Shown here: positions 23,405-33,967 of the stretch, in pieces
Layout of the letters: every line of letters begins with the position of its first letter
Numbering within the stretch: the stretch's first letter is position 1
Source: Aaosphaeria pasadenensis
Lineage: Eukaryota; Ascomycota; Dothideomycetes; Pleosporales
Length of the DNA stretch: 64,000 bases
NCBI GenBank assembly: GCA_022813625.1
Contig: JAKLMB010000001.1
Span: 1,550,001-1,614,000, forward strand
Reading direction: 5' to 3'
Position numbers and translations under genes: made by a program
Notes under the pieces: model-generated
What the model was told of the DNA's origin: nothing
Databases searched by the model: none
Seen by the model: only the letters and a program-made list of their open reading frames with translations

Positions 23405-24277
23405 CTAGAGCACGACACACTTTGAGCTCTTCTTCGTGCCCTTCCCGCGGCCGGTCTCTCGCTGTGCTGGTGGCTCAAGAGCTGCAACAATTGCCTATTT
23501 TTATTAGTACGTGTTTTGTCAGTCGGCCAAATGGACGATCGCGACTTACCTCGTCGAACACATCCTTCAGTTTGTACTGTGTCAAGGCAGAACACTCCAC
23601 ATATTTGACTGCACCAAGCTCTTTGGCCATCTTCTCGCCGTCTTCCCGCTTAACAGGCGACATCCTCTGCTTGGCGAGCTTATCTCGGACCGCGGGATCA
23701 TCCCGGAGATCGACCTGGGTGCCAACGATGAGGCAAGGAACACCGGGGCAGTGATGATGCACCTCGGGGAACCACTTCTCTCGGACGTTCTCGAACGATG
23801 CGGGGGATGTGACGGAGAAGCAGACGAGGAAGACATCTGTCTGGGGGTATGAGAGAGGGCGGAGTCGATCGTAATCTTCCTGTCCAGCGGTATCGAAAAG
23901 TCCCAATGTGTACGGCTCGTCACCGATCCTGGAGACACGGGATTAGTTTATTCCAACGTGTGGCCCAACCAGCCAAGGGCAAATTGGCAACCTCCTTAAC
24001 CAAGCAAAAATATTGAAAGGGATTTAGAAGGGAAACCTTACATAACGGTGACAGCATAATTGTCGAAGACGGTAGGGACATATTCCGAGGGGAATTTATT
24101 TGTGGTGTAGCTGATAAGCAGACATGTCTTTCCGACTGCACCGTCACCTACGACAACACATCTACGATTGTGCAATTAGCATTGGAAGCATTCCAGGAAA
24201 AGCAGTGGGTAAAGGATAGGTATGGCAGATTGAACGCGACTCGAAGGTTATACGTACTTGATTGTTGCCACGACCAT
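23405..24277 (-). CDS. CDC42: Cdc42, Rho-family GTPase for cell polarity
   Basis: Cdc42 is a membrane-anchored GTPase switch that directs polarised growth, actin and septation. Four exons fit in phase: 24277-24258, 24161-24042, 23928-23550 and 23494-23405, giving about 202 residues. The N-terminus MVVATIKCVVVGDGAVGKT has the P-loop. Switch I is YVPTVFDNY, switch II is DTAGQEDYDRLRPLSYPQ, and the Rho insert region is present. NVREKWFPEVHHHCPGVP is diagnostic for Cdc42 rather than Rac or Rho. The C-terminus ends KKSSKCVVL, a CaaX box (Leu at the last position predicts geranylgeranylation) preceded by a polybasic patch. The hypervariable segment EPPAQRETGRGKG makes the tail about 10 residues longer than in the commonly cited ~191-residue orthologues. 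A 5' UTR intron lies upstream. Confidence 0.97.
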
Positions 24278-24493
24278 GTTGAAATTGAGCTGCGGTGGAT
24301 GACAGGGGGTATCTTGATGAGGGGCAGCTTTCTGCGAAGGTATTGAATATTTGGCGATACGGGAGTAGAAGGAGTTTGCGAAGGAGCGAGACTTGGAGGT
24401 AGTGAGGCAAGCGGTCGAGGCGAATCAAGCTTGTGAAGGTGGTGAAGCTCTGAACCAAACGAGGGGTGAGGTGTGGGTGGAAGCGGAAGAAGC

Positions 24494-24578
24494 CTGTTAA
24501 GACAAACAAGTTAGTTAGTGTTGTTCAGCTGGTAGTGATTCGCAGCGGCGCTATTGTACGGGGTGTGCATCATCCTAC
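24494..24578 (-). other. Probable 5' UTR intron of CDC42
   Basis: On the minus strand CAG|GTAGGATG at 24578 is a good donor, and CACTAACTAAC followed by TTGTCTTAACAG ending at 24494 is an excellent branch point and acceptor. This gives an 85-nt intron about 215 bp upstream of the CDC42 start codon. That the leader is spliced is inferred from these signals alone. Confidence 0.6.
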
Positions 24579-24899
24579 CTGTGGAATCTTGTTCTATTGA
24601 GGGCCTCCGGGGCGCGTGCTCCGCAAAGTGAAGGTTGAAACTCGAAACGTCAGAACGGTCGAGGTTTCAAAGCGGCGGGCCGAAGGGAACAATGGAGCAG
24701 AGGACGGGATGACGGGGCTGTCGGGAGAGGGAGAGAGATGACAGCTTAGGGCGGGTGTTTGAGCGTGCGCGCAGTGGTGTAGGTGGGTGGTGGTGGCGAG
24801 GAGAGAAGGGATGCGGCTGGATAGGGCGAAGGGCGTGATAGAGTGTGAGGGTGAAGGTGGAGAGTGAGGGAGAGGGAGAGAGAGAAGCACGGGATAGTG

Positions 24900-25000
24900 A
24901 TGAAGAGAGTAGGTAGAGAAGAGAAGAGTAGAGTAGAGTAGAGTCGAGGTGAGTAAGGTAAGGTTAAGGTAAGGTAGGTTAGAGTAGAGTAGAGTTAGAG
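24900..25000. repeat. AGAGT / AAGGT simple repeat tract
   Basis: Interspersed tandem AGAGT and GGTAA/AAGGT units are directly visible about 650 bp upstream of the CDC42 start. Confidence 0.85.
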
Positions 25001-27334
25001 TACGAGACTGAGAGTTGAGAGGTTACGGCGTAGATGCGTGGAGGCGTAGTCCCTAAGGTGCAATTAGGCGTTGGCGTATAGGCGGTAGGCGGTAGGCGGT
25101 ATGTACTGCTAATTACCTGGCGGGCAGGTAGGGAAGTACTAGGTACCTAGGGCAAGCTGTACTGCGCAGTGTGTAGGACCTAGGTACGTACGGAGTACCT
25201 AGGTAGAGAAGCGGAGAATCGCGACCTTTTTTCTTTTCTTTTTAGAATACCTGGATGAGTCGCCCAATTATGACTGAACAGAGCTAACTCTACTACAGTA
25301 GAAAGAACCCGGGGGTGCAATATATACTGATATGATTATTGTGACTGTGAACTGTGAAGACTGTACTGTATACCTAGAGAGCGGACTGTTGACTGTTGAT
25401 TGACGGTGGAGAGCGTCCGGCCGCCGGTAGAGGCTAGATCAAGCCTGCTGCCCGTTGCCGCTGAAGACGACGAGGGGGCCACCATGAACATTCACAACTC
25501 ACTACACTACAAACATACTAGATGGACACAATTTCCTATCCCACGGACTTCAAATGGCTGCTAATTAGTAGTAGGCAGGTAGGATCTGTTACTTCCCGGG
25601 TCCACTTCCACGCGGTGCGGCAATGCAGATGCAGATGGTGCAGATGCAGTCAGTATTACAATTGTACTCCGAACCATAGTCAACAAAAAGGATGCGCCTC
25701 CTCTAACTACCAGAGTCTTGCTTTTCAAATGTACTTCTACATAAGGAGGTACACCCATAAACATCTCTGACCTGGTTTCATTCAACCATTGAAGAAGTCT
25801 TTACCATCAATGATGCTTCTAATTGGGCGAATACAAGGATCCGCCCACCAGAGCGCAGACAAAGTTCAAACAATAGAAGAAAACAAAACAAAGCATCGAG
25901 TCTTGGATCTGGGGTCCTGGGGTTTGACCCATTTCTCCTATCATTGATCATTCTGGTTCCGCGAGTAAAGCGTTTAAGGGTTCTCTCGTGTTCTCGTTAT
26001 TGTGCACGCTTGGGTGCGTCAGCCAGCCAGCCAGCTGCCTATCTACCTCCCTTGAATCATTACTTTGTGCTGTGCATCTCTCTCTTTTGTTCGCCCTCCT
26101 ATGATTGTACGAGTACGGAGTACTCCACCCCCCATTTCTGCATGGCAAATGGCTGTGCCTGCAACTATCCGTCGTCGTGTGAGCCTGTATAAAGGGCACA
26201 ATCTACGGAGTACCCATTCATTGATTTGCTGGATCTGCTCCGTCATGTGCTGTAGCGTCTCCCATCATCATGGCGAGATATCCAGTCGCCCACAATAACA
26301 ATATAAGCTATAGAGGATCACCACGAGTCCTGTCTAGATTCTATTGACCGCCTACCAGATGCGTGGCACACCACATGCAGGGCACGTACAGCTCGATCCC
26401 TCGGATTCCTTCCATGTGCCATGATAAGCCCCGTGCACCCTCGGAAACTAAAAGTCGATTGATTGTCTACTTGTACAAGTGGATAGCAGCAAACAGCGAA
26501 GTGTACCTTATCCATGGGACCATGCAGCATCAACGTGCTTGGAGAGATACTACTCGTATGCATACCAACAGACTGCTCATTGTTCCGCAAGCATTGCTGT
26601 AGCTGGATCTCCAACTACCAGCCTACTGTACGGAGTAATGTGGACACGGCAGCATCCGCTGTCTTTGTGCAACACGGGCTTTTCATATGCTCCAATAATG
26701 CACCGTAAGCACAATTGGTTGGCTGCTCCTTTTCCACGTGATGAAATCGTTCGAACTTTTCGAAGTCATTCAAGGGGAAACATCTCAATTAGAATCACGA
26801 ATATCACAGAATATGAGAGGAAGACGTGCTACAGTAATTTTATGGACTGCTGTCTTGCTCTTGCTGATCTGGCGCATTATGCGTGGGGCATAAGGACCTT
26901 GGATAATAAGTTGGTGGATCCAACTAAGAAATTCCAGACCAAACTTCCAACCGATCGAACTTGGTGCAAAAAAAAATATGCACGCCACGATCAAGAGCAA
27001 ACGAAAGGAAAAGGAAAAACGAGATTCAACTAAATTGATGCAGGTGGTTCGTTCATGTCTTCATTTGATCACTCATTCGTTCGCACGTTCATTCGTTCTA
27101 CTTGCCCATGGACTGGCTAATGCCTTTATGATCCGGCCCTACTATTTTCCGGTTCCGGCTTCCCGCGTGCGTGCTCAAGCTACAAATCATGTGCATGCAT
27201 GCATCCTCCCAATACACTACTGCGTAGACCCTTTACTTATCTTTCCTCCATTAGGAAACAGGAAACATCGAGAACAAGAATGGTCAATCATTGCATGCAC
27301 TGGTCATCGCTGAGGTGACCCCAACTGTTTCAAC

Positions 27335-28760
27335 ATGAATGAACTAGAGGACGAGCTTGATCTCCGCTATCATCGCGGGATGAAGCCTGATGTTTACTAT
27401 CGCTGTCCGACCCTCGAATCGGTACGATGGCTTGGACCCTAAGTAATCATAATTCTATCTAACCATTACAGTTGGATGGAGCACTTCGAAATGAGCTCGA
27501 GAAATCTGCCACGAGTTTCGTTCCCACCCAGGTGGTGACAGAATTCGTATTTGCAAATAGATCAACCATCACAATTCCCGTGTCGCATCAGGGACAACTT
27601 GAACTCCTCGGTCTTGTCCCTGCCGAATTTCCGCAGAGCATCACTGTCGAACACGCTTTCTGCCGTAACCTTGAAGGCAAAGAGCGATTGAAAGTCCAAA
27701 GGGCCATTGCCCGTTCCTTTATTGAATCCATTCAAGAGGCAGACGGCTTCAGATACTCTGAGCGCCAAGCTACGATCAACAGCGATGGCTCTAGGTTCAA
27801 ATATGTTTGCTGGGACTCGTTGCAGAACCGTGATCGCAAGAGAAATTCCAAGAAGGAGAATACTACCGACCAGAACGACTCTGATGAGCACAAAAGCGAA
27901 CGAGTGAATAGGCAACTCCCTACATTCGACTGCAAAGGAGCCATCCATATTAAATTTTCTTTCAAACGCGATGCAGTGAACGTTATTTACATGCACAATC
28001 CAATTCATCGAGACACAAAAAGCCGACAAGAAAATGAGCAAGAAAACAGGTAAGCCTCCCTGTGCTAAACAGCCTCAGCTATTGCTTCATCGTTGCCATC
28101 TTTTCCCCCAATCACAGGTTTCAAGAATGGCAATCATTATTGACATCATACAGCCCTTTACCTGCGGTAGAGAATATATCTATAGAACAAGACAATTCCC
28201 CAGAAGAACCGCCAAAGCCCCGGAAAAGTAGAAAGAAAAAGAGTGTTTTGAACGAATTGGATCATGCCAACGCTGAATCTCAACCATCGGCATCTCAACC
28301 CGTATCAGACTCTCCGAAGAAAAGGAGGACCGGGATTTCGGGAACTATTGACGTACCAGAGCCGTCGACAGCAGCAAAGACCAAGAAGAGGAGAACCAAT
28401 TCGTCGGGAAAAGTCGACGCTCCGGAGTCATCGACAGGATCGAAAACCAAGAAAACACAAGCGTCTTCAACAGGTCGGCCTGCTATTAAAACTCCGATTC
28501 CTTTGCCGACACCTGCCCCAACGCGCACCAAAGGCGCATGCATTCGATGTCGTGAGAAGAAGGTCAAGTGCGATTATGCCAGGCCCACCTGCAATCAGTG
28601 CCAAAGAGGCCTTTGGACTTGCCAGTACCCTGTTCCAGGGCCGCCGAAACGATCCAAAAACGGATGTGCCAATTGCCGCCAACGAAGACGGAAATGTACA
28701 GAAGAAAAGCCCTCATGCGCACACTGTATCAAGTTAGATGATGATTGCGAGTATCCTTAA
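27335..28760 (+). CDS. Putative transcription factor with two C-terminal Zn2Cys6 clusters
   Basis: Exons 27335-27421, 27472-28049 and 28118-28760 join in phase (introns 50 and 68 nt), giving about 435 residues. Two complete Zn2Cys6 clusters lie back to back at the very C-terminus: C-IR-C-REKKVK-C-DYARPT-C-NQ-C-QRGLWT-C (about 363-390) and CANCRQRRRKC...CAHCIKLDDDC (about 402-430). The protein stops two residues after the last Cys. Between about 240 and 350 lies a basic Ser/Lys linker with repeated SPKKRRT/AKTKKRRT/SKTKKTQ motifs. The N-terminal 220 residues end with CKGAIHIKFSF...VNVIYMHNPIH, whose Cys and paired His spacing recalls WRKY-GCM1/FLYWCH-type zinc folds; that assignment is only an inference. 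Nuclear DNA binding is expected. No fungal-trans middle homology domain is present. Confidence 0.78.
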
Positions 28761-29784
28761 TTCGACGAGCAGTTCATAGCCTGGGAGTGTTGGAAGACTC
28801 ACCACGTCTCTGGCTAGTACCAGTAAACCTACTTGACACGTCTGCGCTGACTACTCAGCACGTCATGTTATGTATCAAGGTGGCCATACCTTTCATGCAT
28901 CCTGATCAGACGTTCGAAAGAGGCAATCCGAACCTTATCGATGTTCCGGCAGAGGTACATCAGAGAACAAAATCAGCAGCTGACCTAATCTGCCCACCCT
29001 ATATTAGGGGGATGCAGCTTTTATGGCCAAGTGATAATGCCAATTGTCCGAATATAGTCGCCTCTCATCCGATGCAGACCCTCGATTATTGCGCACATTT
29101 CATACGTACTTTATTCATGATACCCATACGTACGCGCATGAAGCGAGTCAAGTATTTTATTCGTAGACAGACATCATGTATGGGAATTTTTCATTACAAC
29201 TTGCATGTCACGACCTGCACGCGTTGCATCATTGGCAGTCTCCACATGGATGCTATCGCTGTGACAGCTTCCGAGTATAGGGGCATGTTTTACGGTAGTG
29301 TATTAACGCACCCCACAGTTGAGGCTTGCATATTAACTTACGTTCCCCATATTTCGGAAGATCGTCTTGTTCCTGATCACTTTTTCACTCGTGACGCACT
29401 TGATGGACGATTTTATTCGACAACAGGCGAGATCACCCTTGTTCCGGGAATGAATCATCTTGGAGAGCCGGGCCGCCACAGTTTAATGCCATACAAATCT
29501 TGTCTTCGCCTCATTAATGTGACCAGATATTTAATATACCCACAGCAGCATGATAGCAATGTACCCTCCGCGTAGTGGGAAACATAGCACGCCCAAGCTT
29601 TCTATTAAGTGCCATACAAGGTACAGCCATGGTAATAATTCTTCCGCACTTACGACGGCCATGGATGTACCGAAGAGAGTGTGTGTGATCGACCTCGATT
29701 TAAAAGGTTCTCATTCCAATGGTAATCGTAGGTGTCTGCGACCGGTATTGACTCTATCACTAGGCCTTGCGCAACTGAGCGAAA
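28761..29784. other. Intergenic region between the Zn2Cys6 gene and GH3 gene
   Basis: About 1 kb. A 276-codon frame (28745-29575) opens from a TTG and lacks family features, so it is not annotated. The 3' part must include the promoter of the GH3 gene. Composition is more AT-rich than the genes on the right. Confidence 0.5.
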
Positions 29785-32399
29785 ATGCGCGGATACTTCT
29801 TGCCTCTCTTAGCTACGGCCGCTCTGGCGAGAGCGTCCGGTACGATTGAACTGCTCGAACTTCATTATCACCAATACTGACCTCCGAATAGCAATTCCAT
29901 CCTCGGAACAGAAACGTGCTGTCATCGACTGGGACGCAGCCTACACCAAGGCCACAGCTGCTCTTGCAAAGCTCTCCCAGAGCGATAAGATTGGCATCGT
30001 CACAGGCACTGGCTGGCAAGCTGGTAATTGTGTAGGCAACACCAAAGCCGCTGGATCGATCGGCTACCCTTCACTCTGTCTCCAGGATGGCCCGCTCGGC
30101 ATTCGCTACATCAACGGCGCAACCGCATTCGCATCTGGAATCCACGCCGCGTCCACCTGGGACGTGGACCTCATCAGAGAGCGAGGCTCGTTCATCGGCG
30201 CAGAAGCAAAGCAACTAGGCGTACACGTCCAATTGGGACCCTCAGCCGGCCCGTTGGGCAAATTCGCTGCCGGAGGTAGGAACTGGGAGGGCTTTGGTCC
30301 AGACCCATACCTTGCCGGCATTGCCATGGCGGAGACGATTGAGGGAATGCAGGAGAGCGGTGTCCAGGCGTGCGCTAAGCATTTCATCGCCAATGAGCAG
30401 GAGAAGCAGCGCGAGTCCATCAGCTCGAATGTACCGGACAGAGTCATGCACGAGCTGTATGTTTGGCCTTTCGCCGATGCTGTCAAGGCCAATGCTGCGT
30501 CGTTTATGTGCAGGTGAGATCGTCTAATCTTTGATGCTGGCCGTGTGTTGATCCTCGTTAGCTACAATAAAGTCAATGGGACGTGGGCCTGCGAGAGCGA
30601 TGGTGTTATGAACAAACTGCTCAAGGATGAATTGGGTTTCCGAGGTCATGTTCTCAGTGACTGGAATGGTGGGTTCCTTCATCAATTTTCCCACTATGGG
30701 ACCTAACTTGTCGCAGCTCAACACACTACTGTCGGCAGCGCGAACGGTGGCTTGGACATGACTATGCCAGGAAGGTAAGTGTAAAGTCTCTCCAAGAATC
30801 GTGTTTCTCCTATCTAATTTCAACGGCAGCGATTTCAATAAGGGGAATGTACTCTGGGGTGCAGGTATTTGTTGTCACTGACGCATTCTGTAGGAAGAAT
30901 CTAACAGAGGCAGCTTTGCAATCTGCCGTCCAGAACGGTCAAGTCAAACAGGCACGTCTCGATGACATGGTTAAGCGCGTTCTTGCTGGATGGTATCTCG
31001 TTGGCCAAGATCAGGGGTACCCTCAAGCACGCTTCAATTCTTGGAGCATTGGGAGATTCGACGTTGGCGGCAATCACAAGACTAATGTGCGGAAAATGGC
31101 GGCACAGGGAATAGTTCTTTTGAAGAACACGAACAAGGCACTTCCTTTGAACAAGCCAAAGACTATCGCTGTCATTGGAACAGACTCGATCGTTGATCCT
31201 AAGGGAATGAATGGACACGTCGATCGAGGTGGTAATGGTGGTACTTTAGCCATGGGATGGGGAAGTGGAACGACTGAGTTCCCAGTGAGTTGGCAGAAAG
31301 ATCTCTCTATTCTACGCTGACATCGTAAATAGTACCTCATCGCTCCACTGGAAGCCATCAGAGCTCAAGCCCAAAAGGATGGCACTACTGTCAAGACGTC
31401 ATCCAATGACAACCCTCAACAAGGAGCCTCTGCTGCTCAAGGTGCTGATTTTGCCATTGTTTGCATCAACGCTGATTCGGGCGAGGGCTATATCGAGGTT
31501 GAGGGAAACGCAGGCGACCGTAAGAATCTCGACCCCTGGCACAATGGAAACGATTTGGTCAAAGCCGTAGCTGCCGCAAACAAGAATACTATCGTTGTCG
31601 TTCACAGCGTCGGGCCTATCATTCTGGAGCCCTACATTGAGGATCCTAACGTCGTTGCTGTCGTTTGGGCAGGTCTTCCAGGTTTGTCATTCTCTGTACA
31701 CTGTATTGATATGTTACTTAACCTTGATAGGCCAAGAATCCGGTAACGGTCTCGTCGACGTACTCTACGGAGCCGAAAATCCCAGTGGAAAACTGCCATA
31801 CACCATCGCAAAGAAGCCTGGTGATTACGGCACGAACTTTGCCTCAGGGACCGACTCCAGCTGGGACTTGTTCATCGACTATCGCAGATTCGACCAGCAG
31901 AAGATTGAACCCCGCTACGAGTTCGGATTTGGACTATGTCAGTCTTTGCCCCACAGACGAACAAATTGATAGCACTGCTAACAGCTGAGAAGCATACACC
32001 AACTTCACATACTCGGACATAACCGTCACAGGCAAACCATCTTCGGGGCCCGCAACAGGTACAAAGGGACCCGGAGGCGCTGCCGACCTCTGGGAAACCG
32101 TCGCCACCGTCACCGCAAAGATCACAAACAGCGGGGGTGTTGCCGGCGCAGAAGTACCACAGCTCTACATCACGCTCCCTTCCAGTGCTCCCCAGAGTCC
32201 TCCAAAGCAGCTCCGCGGCTTCAACAAGTTCAAATTGGAAGCCGGCGCGAGCAAGACCGCAGAGTTCAAGTTGAGGAGGAGAGATCTCAGCTACTGGGAT
32301 AGCGGCCGTCAGGCTTGGGTGGTCCCGACTGGAGATTTCACAGTCAGTGTTGGGGCCAGCTCGAGGGATATCAGGTTGACGGGGAAGATCACGGTTTGA
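29785..32399 (+). CDS. Secreted GH3 beta-glucosidase, possibly defective at one exon
   Basis: The product would hydrolyse terminal beta-D-glucosyl residues of cellulose-derived oligosaccharides outside the cell. ATG at 29785 gives a signal peptide (MRGYFLPLLATAALARAS). Exons are 29785-29839, 29892-30513, 30562-30668, 30717-30774, then 30894-31284, 31333-31681, 31731-31937 and 31993-32399. VLSDWNA has the nucleophile Asp near residue 259. CAKHFIANEQE, the (A/S)xGP segments and the C-terminal fibronectin-III-like domain are clear. Between 30774 and 30894, a 35-nt exon-like piece (30830-30864, DFNKGNVLWGA) matches the family but cannot be spliced in frame: the following intron would be 29 nt and leaves the wrong phase. 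Skipping it gives a 731-residue in-frame product that lacks the conserved loop. Either a pseudogene, a sequence error or unusual splicing. Confidence 0.85.
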
Positions 32400-33576
32400 T
32401 CGTAGATATGTCTTGAGGGTCTTGGGGAGAAGGAAGGCGGTGGTTCAATGTATATACAAGCTACCTACATACTACTACGAACACACATTCTTTACCATGA
32501 TAAGTTCACCAGAGTATGAGATACGAGTGCCAATTAGAGAGTCCCAGCCGACCAATGAGCTTCCATGCACAGCAACCTCAGCATAGAAAAATTCTACATC
32601 CGGCAATACCCTGAAACTACGCACCTCTGGATGCCAGATTGGTCTACAAGTGGCCGTCCGAAATTCCCGATGCGATTATCTATCGCGGCTAGTCGGACCA
32701 ATAAAGAAGTCAGACATTGACCAATTTCGATGTGTGTGTGCTTTCCAGTCACTAATTAACGTTGTGTCTGGGCGTTGTATGTAGTAATAGTAATGTTGCT
32801 TCATACGAGGAGTTACGCGAAGCGAATTAGCCGCCGAAGTCGGAACGAAGAAGAAAAAAAGGACAGAACGGAAATTTCTTAACATCAAGGACTCTTTTTT
32901 AGGTAGGAAATATTTTGGGTCCTGCAGACAGGCCGCAGGCGTGCGAAAAGTGGAGCGGGGATCTTTGCTCGGAAGTTAAGTTAATAGGTGAAGAGTCAAA
33001 GATTGGAGAATGTGCCACGATGAGATCAGATCTCCCCGGAGACAGATTCGATACAGTAGTGTCATGAAACTTCTGAGTACTGAATGGTCGGTATGGCAAG
33101 GTGACAAGCATATCGCAGCGCAACCTGGATAGTCGAGTTCTTCCCCCTAGCACGATGACAACGAAACGACTGGGGGATTCAGGGTTTGCTGTATGGATGC
33201 ATAATGGAATTATGTACCTAGGAATTTAAGCCATACTGTGTGCAGTGTGTAGATACCGGCCCGTCGACGATCTTTCCAGGAACTGCCCAATAACGAAACC
33301 CCGAATGACGCAAAAAATCTTTCAGTGTTGGCTTCTGCGTCACCGCCAGAGCTTTTGCTGCTTGAGTGAGCTTCCAGTGCCTTTCTTCTTTGGGGTTTAG
33401 CGGCCTCTCCGGTATTAGAAAACCCCGCCGCCGGCGCGACGCAGATGATAAGTCTTTCTTCGCACTTTGTTCATATCACCCACGCCCTTTCTCTTACACT
33501 CACACACCTCTTGCTCCTCTCCAGCTTCCCATCAAAATCCGCTCTCAAAAGGCACGCGTGTTGCCCCCTCTTGTCC
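32400..33576. other. Intergenic region upstream of CPA1 leader
   Basis: About 1.2 kb holding the 3' flank of the GH3 gene and the CPA1 promoter. TGACGCA at 33306 and its reverse complement TGCGTCA at 33336 are bZIP-type sites. No gene is seen. Confidence 0.5.
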
Positions 33577-33583
33577 TGACTCA
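33577..33583 (+). promoter_or_regulatory. TGACTCA cross-pathway-control (Gcn4/CPC1/CpcA-type) element
   Basis: A perfect palindromic TGACTCA lies 26 bp before the ATG of the arginine attenuator uORF of CPA1. Fungal amino-acid biosynthesis genes, including Neurospora arg-2, are activated through such sites by Gcn4-type bZIP factors on amino-acid starvation. Whether this copy lies upstream of or inside the transcript is not known. Confidence 0.6.
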
Positions 33584-33608
33584 ATCTATTTTGACCTTCA
33601 TCGCGCTT

Positions 33609-33896
33609 ATGCGTGCTTTTGCAACAATCTTCACCTCCCAGGTACGTATTCACACTTGCCCCGGTCCTTATCTTCATCCCTCCCGATGCTCGCCGTGAAT
33701 GTGTCACGCCCCTTATAACCCCACAATGCACCTCTCCTCTCTCGACCGTCATGATACAAGCCTCTTTTATGAACAATGGCTAATCAATTTCAATAGGACT
33801 ACATCTCAGGTATGATCTTCACCAACAGACGCCGCATTTCGGACGTATCAATTGACCCAATGACTAGACCACCTGTGGAAGGCCTCAGTAAACTGA
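33609..33896 (+). CDS. Arginine attenuator peptide (AAP), uORF of CPA1
   Basis: A 24-codon upstream ORF in the CPA1 leader, spliced from three exons: 33609-33641, 33797-33809 and 33868-33896 (GTACGT...CAATAG and GTATGA...GACTAG introns). The peptide begins MRAFATIFTSQ, continues DYISDHLW and ends KASVN before TGA. Its 24-residue length and the TSQDY.SDHLW core equal the Neurospora arg-2 AAP, including the Asp at position 12 that is essential for arginine-dependent ribosome stalling. In the known system the nascent peptide stalls the ribosome at the uORF stop when arginine is high, which lowers CPA1 translation and can trigger nonsense-mediated decay. The stop lies 71 nt before the CPA1 ATG. 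Confidence 0.93.
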
Positions 33897-33967
33897 AAGC
33901 CTCGCCCTATCTAAGCAATACTACGACCACTACTACTTCCAAATAACCAACAAACCCCTTCGCCAAG

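Larger units (their letters stand above)
24278..27334. other. Long intergenic region, divergent CDC42 and Zn2Cys6 promoters
   Basis: About 3 kb between divergent genes. After the CDC42 leader there is a purine-rich stretch, then AGAGT/GGTAA-type repeats (24900-25000), tandem GGCGGTA units (25080-25102), a CTAGGTAC/GTACCTAG-rich stretch (25135-25210), and four TACGGAGTA motifs (25189, 26114, 26204, 26629). Open frames of up to 184 codons near 26479-27033 have no family features. No gene is supported. Confidence 0.5.

Noticed and set aside
26479..27033. 184-codon frame in the CDC42 / Zn2Cys6 intergenic region
   Set aside because: No family features, non-ATG start, no splice context, and overlapping frames on the other strand are equally open.
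28745..29575. 276-codon open frame downstream of the Zn2Cys6 gene
   Set aside because: It starts at TTG, has no signal, domain, or codon bias, overlaps the end of the real gene in another frame, and such length can occur by chance in 64 kb of six frames.
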